From Allium sativum (Eukaryota > Streptophyta > Magnoliopsida > Asparagales > Amaryllidaceae), in NCBI GenBank assembly GCA_030737875.1, contig CM060915.1:359907863-359971862 (forward strand): DNA of 64,000 nucleotides. The letters run 5' to 3'. The translations under genes were made by a program, and so were the position numbers. Positions within the stretch are counted from its first letter, which is position 1. Each line of letters opens with the position of its first letter. The notes under the pieces were generated by a model that was given only the letters and a program-made list of their open reading frames with translations, did not search any database and was not told the origin of the DNA. Positions 57,530-64,000 of the stretch are shown piece after piece.

Positions 57530-60487
57530 TGAAACACCCCACCTCCATTAAGGTCACTCACAAAGGGAATGCCTTAACTTTGGTGGAGAGTTATAGGTAC
57601 AAGACACAGAAAAATTTAAGCAGCGGAATCCAAATATTTATTTCATACGTATTTCAATACAAAAGCATTACATCAAATTGTCTCAAAACAACTTCAAAAC
57701 ATTACACCATAATTTATGTCTTGATTATTCAATAAAGAAGCATAAACCAAAAAGTAAAAATGCATAAATCCCCAAGGATCATATCCAAAGCCATAGCCAA
57801 TGCAAGAGAGTCCAAGTCATATATCTACTTCCTTGAAGCTTGTAAAGAGTCTGATTAAGCTGGAGTATTTCCTCCCTGAGGAAAATGTAGGAAAAAAAGA
57901 CGAAAGAAAACGGGTAAGACAATAAGTCTAGTAAGTTCGGTGGTTACTAGTATTTAAACAAGTAAAGGGGTCATGACAGTGATAACAGAACATAGGACAA
58001 TACCCTAATATAAGATAAGAGGGACGTGTGATCGCACCCATTACTATAGTCTCTGCACCTACTTAACTATTGGTTCAACCAGTCCACGTATTTACAACAA
58101 ACGATCCACTAAATGATCGGCTCCTACTCGCGTGTATTCAAGTCCTGTATCCTTCAGACCCGCTTGATTGTAGTCACGTATGCTGGTCCCACCATGGGAT
58201 GTATCAGTCCCTCTGGTGGCAACCCGACACGATTTAAGATGCACAGTGTACACTACTGATGCCCAATGCCTGATTTTTTTCGACTCCGGAGTACGTGTAT
58301 GCCCATACTCCGTCGGAACCTACACTGGCCCACCAACCGCCGACGTTTTGACCGCTTATAATTCAGCCCAGTAATCGTGCCCCACCCTGCCTAGTTTCAG
58401 GGTACCATGATACATCTATGTGGGTTACTGCTGAAATGGGTCCCCGTTACTAGGGTTTCCTAATAAACATGTTTATTTGGTTAAGCGTCCAAGTTTACCT
58501 AACCCAGCCCATTCGTTTTAGTTAACATGTTGAATCGGTTAAGTGTTTTCCTAATTTACTTAACCCTACCAATCCTGACTTAGCTTTAATTTATTAAAGC
58601 ACCAACCACTCACATTAGACAGGTCTTGTTGTGGTCACTGGATGTGTCGGTCGGTTCCGAGCAGATTTACACCACAACTCGGTCTAACCTCGGGTTCTTT
58701 TTAGGCTTGATGCACTAACCACCCACATTAGACAGGTCTTGTTGAGGTCACTGGATATGCCAGTCGGTTCCAGGCAGATTTTCACCACAACTCAGTCTAA
58801 CCTCGGGTTAGGCATATTCGTCTTTTCTAAATTCATATTTTTCTATATATGTGAAATTTCTATATGTAAAATAATTTTTTTTACTCATGCCATAATTATC
58901 TTTTCAAATATTGCTCACAATAAATGGTATATTAAGTATACCATTTTACGAACAATCCTATGCCATGAATTTTCATGTTTCCCCATCGATATCCCCGTAG
59001 AACGTATGTATGAATTACATAAAATGTTGGGCTAACAAATTAGCCCAAACCCATAAACAAAAAGGGGTAAAAGTCAAGGAACATGACATAAACATAAAAT
59101 AGCATACATTAAACTTATCACATGTAACTTGGCATAGATGTATCATTATCTCAACTAAACAGGTAAAGGTGAACTTGTGACTGAGTCATGTAAACTTGAT
59201 ATGGGTCTAACATGGAGGTTTAACACATAAACAAGATTTGAACCGTAATTTAACATACTAACTCATATATGTCAAAACATAAGAAAGCTACTCTAACCAT
59301 TTTAAATTGCAACTTAGCATGATAACTTATGTGTGTTAAACATAAGAGGATTGCAATTCCAACTTTTTACAACATAAATAGATTCAACTTGACATAGTTC
59401 TAACTATTCATGAATGTTGATCTACATGTAGGCATGTGATTTAGATCCTAGACTTGCAAATAACCATCAAATTTCAACATGACATGTTTCACCATTTTGT
59501 TGGCATAATAAGTTCTTTACCCAATCGTAATAACGTACAATGATGTACATCACCTAAGTATATAGACATGAAATATACAACATGTTCATCGCCATAAGCA
59601 TATAGACATGAAATATACAACATGTTCATCGCCACAAGCATATAGACATGATTAATTACAACGATACTTTAAAATACACGAGAATCAAATCTTATACATA
59701 AGCATTATTCTATATCCCAATTACAACATGTCATGATTCAAGCGAAAATGTTTAAATCTGTGTAACAACTAACTTACAAACTAAAGAGAATTCTTGCGTT
59801 CTGAAATCTGAATTCTGAAATTGGAGATGCGCGCCTTTGATGAAGATCGTTGAATTAAACTAGTTTTAATTTTGATTCTTGATTCAAGTTCTTTAACTCG
59901 TCTTTGAATTGGAAATGGTGATGGCTACTCCAAGTCTTCCACTGACGGCATTTCAGTTCTAGGTTTATTTTTCTGTGTGCTTTTAGGTTAGGTATTAAGT
60001 TGTTTATATAGAATTTCAGTTTGATTATAGCCGTCAAACGAACCTAGGGTTAATCACAACCACTCAGACCAGATCAGGACCATCCAGAAACCCTAGTGAC
60101 TCAGCAGCGCGTCAGCAGTCGTTCAAATTTCATATCTGGCCGGGGGCCAGGGCGACCCTAAGGTCGACCCCCAGGTCGACCTCTACGGGGGGAGGTCGAC
60201 AGTAGGGTCGACCCCCTGGGCGGGAATTTTCCCGCCTAGCCCGCTTCTGGCTTCTGTTTGAATTTTGAACTCGTTTTCGAACTGTTTGAATTTATTTGAA
60301 TTTCTGAAACTTCTGACAGCCATAACTTCTTCATACGAAGTCAAATTTATGCAAACTCGGACTCTATCTCAACCAAAATTCCGAGACGAACATAATGGCG
60401 TAACCCGTTTCCCTTAATTCTTAAATTTTAAATTAAGTATTCTAGGATTCATTATTATAACGTGAATAGAAAATACGGGGTGTTACA
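57530..60487 (-). repeat. Gypsy 5' LTR
   Basis: 2,958 bp, collinear with 49512-52452. Scattered base differences and small indels occur, for example an extra ~27-bp segment near 59185-59215 and a differently arranged GTCGAC cluster. Confidence 0.92.
60150..60236 (-). promoter_or_regulatory. GTCGAC cluster and paired E2F-type sites (gypsy 5' LTR)
   Basis: GGCGGGAATTTTCCCGCC (60219-60236) is kept intact here, although the neighbouring GTCGAC cluster has changed. Confidence 0.5.
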
Positions 60488-61234
60488 TTTTTAAACCCGA
60501 ACAAATTGGTCAGCGTGGATTGCTAATAATGATGAATATGGTTAAGTATGAATGTGTGGCATTTCCTGAAAATGCTTGTTCAAAATATTATATTCAATTA
60601 TGGAACTTTAGATTTACTAACTTTGAAATTTACTTGGAACAATTCTAAGTAAACGAAACTTGTAATTGGAAGAATGACAACATTAATTTGAGAATAATGT
60701 TGGTTGAATATGTAAATAATATTCATAAATGGAAATTACGACTCAAAATTGAAAAATCTGACAGATAATCATGTAAGTAAATCGAACTTGAAATTTATGA
60801 CTTGATAAAACATAATTCGTATGAGTTATAATAAAACTCCCTTTATCGAATCATATGGAAACGACTTCTGAGAGATGATTGAAATATGGAGAATGGATGG
60901 TATTCGAGCATGAAACAGATTCAAACGATAATTTCTAACATGTTAGAATTTGAAAACTAATAATCTTATATTTATATAAGTGTAAAACTGGAATGGTTGG
61001 AATCTATTGATTATCAAAATCATTGAATTCGACAAAGATTCGAGATTGAATAAATTGAACCTTATATAAAATTGAAATTATATAAGTTTGTAGTGAACTC
61101 GTTATTACCGGTTTGAAAGATTTCTAATTGAAAAGGAAGAAAAACTTATGTAAATGGAATTTTATATAAGCACGATATATGCGAAGTTACAGAATGAAAT
61201 ATACTATATATAGTATTATATGTTTTGAAATCGA

Positions 61235-61440
61235 ATATATGGAAAGTACTTTCTATCGAAAATCATGATCCTATTCAATAGGGTTGCGTTGGAATTCCGC
61301 ATGAAGTGTCCATCGAAAATCGCGAACCCAGTAGGGGCTGCGTTGGAACTCATCTGATAGGAGTGTCCATCAGAAATCAGGGTCCTACTCGGTAGGAACA
61401 CTTACTGAAATCCCACTCGGTGGGATCACTTTGATTTATT
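61235..61440 (+). repeat. Imperfect ~60-bp repeats in L1
   Basis: Three to four units with a tcgaaaatc/tcagaaatc core, then a cctactcggtaggaa-type inverted repeat, then gcgttggaa and a gtgtccatc tail. Short self-complementary arms of the cccaCtCGGtggga type recur. Confidence 0.7.
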
Positions 61441-61472
61441 ATACTCACTTGATATTGTTCTAGCGTAATTTA

Positions 61473-61738
61473 AGGGGCGCGAAGCCTACAGTTACAAGTG
61501 GTTCCACTGAGATAGTGGTCATAACCGCTGCGTAACTGCGATCTAGACGCCATAGCGAAAATCGAGGGGTGCGATGCCTATAGTTCGAGCGGTTCCACTG
61601 AGATAGTGGTTGTAACCGCCATGTAACTGTGATCTATGGCAACAACCATGGAGAAATTCGAGGGGTGTGATACCTATGGTTACAAGCGATTCTACTAGGA
61701 TAGTAGTGTAACCGCCGAGTAACCGCCATCCATGGGGG
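61473..61738 (+). repeat. Three ~95-bp repeats in L1
   Basis: Units start with ggggcgcgaagcctac (61473), ggggtgcgatgcctat (61565) and ggggtgtgatacctat (61662). Each continues with ggttccactgagatagtggt-like sequence (a small inverted repeat ccactgagatagtgg) and gtaaccgcc. Confidence 0.82.
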
Positions 61739-62301
61739 AACGTACTTTCCATATCTATTTTAATTTTTTTAAGTATTTTCACTGGAAGTTGAAACAAGTA
61801 TATTTAGTACTTAAAGATTTTAGTCATGTGCCCGGCCAGCGTATGCCTAACGTTTGTAAGAACGACAGTAAACTTGTTAAACTTCGAGTTATCAAGTATT
61901 TTCAAACATTAAATAACAAATCAACAACCTGCAACTAAATTTATATAATTTCAACATATTAAACTAAGAAAGAAAAGTTTTAAATGTATTGAGAAAATAC
62001 AACAGTTTGGATTTTTAATAAAATACTTGTTTCTGATTTTAAAAGTTATTTTCAAACATGAGGTCATATTTTCAAAATTTAAGTTTGTTATAAGCAATTT
62101 AAGTTGTGACTATAAGAAAACTGTAACTTTAATAAAAAGTGTCTGAAATAAAGATTTTGAATTTAATAAACAGATTTATAACAAATAAATTTAATTAATA
62201 ATGTAATGACGAATTTTTGAATTTAAAATCCTGTAATTTATTTTGTTCCAAACTTTGTAAAAGTTGTATAAGTAAGAATATTTGTTGTATACATAAGCAT
62301 T

Positions 62302-64000
62302 TGTAACATCCCGTAAATTTCGAGCATTTAAGTCATTGAATAAATTTAATTATTGAATTTAAAGTGGTTTTAATATTATTATTATTTTGATGTTATTCAT
62401 GAACGATTTCAAATTAATTTCTAATAAACAACAATTTCTAATTAGATAAATGGTGATTTATAACAATTGGGATTATTTTTAAATTGTATGTATATTTGTA
62501 ATAATTAACTTCGAAACTATTGATAATAAATTAAATAATGTTTCCAATTTAAATTGTATAAGAAAAATTGTAATGTAATGAGGTGGTAACGATATACAAT
62601 GCATGTTTTAACTAGCATAGTTAACGAAAATTAATGTTAAGATTTATAATCAAATAAATAATACACATAATTTCTCTGCTCATTCACATTTCATGCATGT
62701 TTATCTTCTTTCCCCTTCTTTCTACTTTCTTCAAATTCACTACCTTCTTTCTCTCCAATTTATTTCTTCCTTAATAACGCATTTCTTTCTCTTCATTCTA
62801 TTTTCATGCATCTTATTTCATTTACGTATTCTTATTCTTGACATTTACATCCCCTTATTTTTCCTCCCCCTACTGTTTTGATATTGATGTATTCTCAGCT
62901 TCTTTATTTTGTCTGTCAAAATTTAGCCCACTCATTCAGTTTCCTTTTAAACCCAAGCAATTAATGGATAAATAAACGTAGGATACGTATGTATATAATA
63001 AAAAAAATGTTGCATGCACATTAATTGTTCCCACTCATGTTAATTTTCTTTTTCTTTTTATGCATGCATTAGCTAAAATGTTGCATACACCTTAAATGCA
63101 TGTCATTAATTTCCTTTCCCTTTTTCAGTCTGACGTACATTTTAAAATGAAAATTATATAGGAAGAATTCAAACTTTTGAAATATTTCCATGCACGATTC
63201 AACATTTAGATCCAAAATTCACGACCTTATCTCTCTTTCCTTTTTTTGTTCTTTTCTTTGAAGCCTTCCAACCCCTATTTTTCACACACATGCTATATAT
63301 ATTGCTTTCTGCTCAATATATTCACATGCGTCCTAAAAAAAAGTCACCGAATCCTTCCAGTCTCGAACAGCAACGCATGCACTAAACTTCGACCCTGACC
63401 GGTTCGCCATCGCCCAAATTGAATCGCTGCAAGTCGCAGACCGCCATTGTTCTTCACCAAAGATCCCTTTTACTGTCAATGCCACCTGCTTCAATCTCTT
63501 TGCTGATTTAAATTTGAGCGTTTTAAATCACGATTTATATATTTCTATGCTAAGTAGAATTAGAAATTATATGTTGTTATGCTATTTAACTGTCGATCAG
63601 TGATTTAAATTAATATGGACAAATGGACATTAGTATTAGTTGACAGACGACATTAAAATTTAATCAAATGGATTAATTTTGGTTGATTTATATAGGTAAT
63701 TAAATTGAATAGTATTTATTGTGTTGAATTTAAAGTGAATTAAATGAAAATTTTGATCATTTAAATCTAATATAGAAACTATCTTTAAATTGAATTTATT
63801 GATTTACAATATCAGATTAGTAACTATTTAATTTCACAAATTTGAGATTCATTGAATTAAATTTTAGTTTAATATTGAAATCAAAAAGCATCAATAGTCA
63901 GACACATTGATATATGATTATTGTGCTATATGTTTGCTCGTATCTTGATTGTATGCTTGAATTGATTTATTTGTTATGATGTTTGTTATTATGGTGTTAC
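62302..64000 (+). mobile_element. L1 3' LTR, partial (runs off the window)
   Basis: Starts TGTAACATCCCGTAAATTTCG and matches 13021-13754 and then 45949 onward without interruption. It is the un-inserted version of the Helitron site. By length it should end near 65.3 kb, outside the window. Confidence 0.92.

Larger units (their letters stand above)
49512..60487 (-). mobile_element. Ty3/gypsy chromovirus-like element, minus strand, decayed
   Basis: LTRs 49512-52452 and 57530-60487 (about 2.95 kb) start TGAAACACCCCACCTC and end CGGGGTGTTACA. The flank is a TTTTT TSD (49507-49511 and 60488-60492). The minus-strand PBS is beside the right LTR, and the PPT (gaggggagaa, preceded by ggggacgaaat) is beside the left LTR. 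Domain order on the minus strand is gag, zinc knuckles, protease, RT, RNase H, integrase, then a chromodomain-like tail. The long LTRs, the ggggacgaaat 3' motif and the tail fit Tekay/Del-type chromoviruses; the lineage is inference. Many stops and frameshifts make it inactive. Confidence 0.93.
60493..62301 (+). mobile_element. L1 internal region, right part, non-coding
   Basis: AT-rich sequence, then two arrays of imperfect repeats (61235-61440 and 61473-61738), then AT-rich sequence up to the 3' LTR. No clear polypurine tract precedes 62302, and no ORF shows a recognisable domain. Confidence 0.82.

Overview
The window is nuclear DNA of a flowering plant, most likely a eudicot. It is AT-rich and spliceosomal in style, and it is packed with LTR retrotransposons and Helitrons; I see no bacterial or organellar gene organisation. 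No intact host gene, tRNA or rRNA gene is visible. Essentially every base can be assigned to a stack of transposable elements inserted into one another, and most boundaries can be placed to the base from LTR termini, primer-binding sites (PBS), polypurine tracts (PPT), target-site duplications (TSD) or, for Helitrons, an A|T target.

Layout. (1) 1-12341: E1, a minus-strand LTR element with very long LTRs and an internal region of only about 430 bp. Its right LTR is split by S1, a 6.4-kb plus-strand solo LTR of a related family (3186-9597, TSD gaaat). (2) 12342-13020: probably the 3' end and part of the body of a minus-strand Helitron (HelC) inside the E1 LTR. (3) 13021 to beyond the right edge: L1, a non-coding LTR element with ~3.1-kb LTRs. 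Its 5' LTR is split at an A|T site by two head-to-tail Helitrons, HelA (13755-21380) and HelB (21381-45948); its 3' LTR starts at 62302 and lacks the Helitrons, giving a paralogous empty site. (4) HelA carries a 1.49-kb TRIM-like element (16713-18199, TSD ctctc) and a captured, frameshifted Hsp40/DnaJ gene fragment. (5) HelB carries a decayed Ty1/copia element on the minus strand (22106-42167, TSD cttac), whose pol is split by L2 (25046-39557, TSD gtgac), a non-coding element with two nearly identical ~6.2-kb LTRs around a 2-kb interior. (6) The interior of L1 is split by a decayed Ty3/gypsy chromovirus-like element on the minus strand (49512-60487, TSD ttttt).

The two coding elements hold recognisable gag, protease, reverse transcriptase, RNase H and integrase domains, all broken by stops, frameshifts or nested insertions. 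E1, S1, L2 and L1 have no coding capacity and would have needed proteins from partner elements. The most interesting signals are RNA-structure-like: a 39-nt stem-loop just downstream of the PBS in E1 (twice), L2 and L1 with compensatory base changes between families, and a stem-loop module repeated in the long LTRs of E1, S1 and L2. Also notable are a paired E2F-type site in both gypsy LTRs and a copia leader that lacks the usual PBS.
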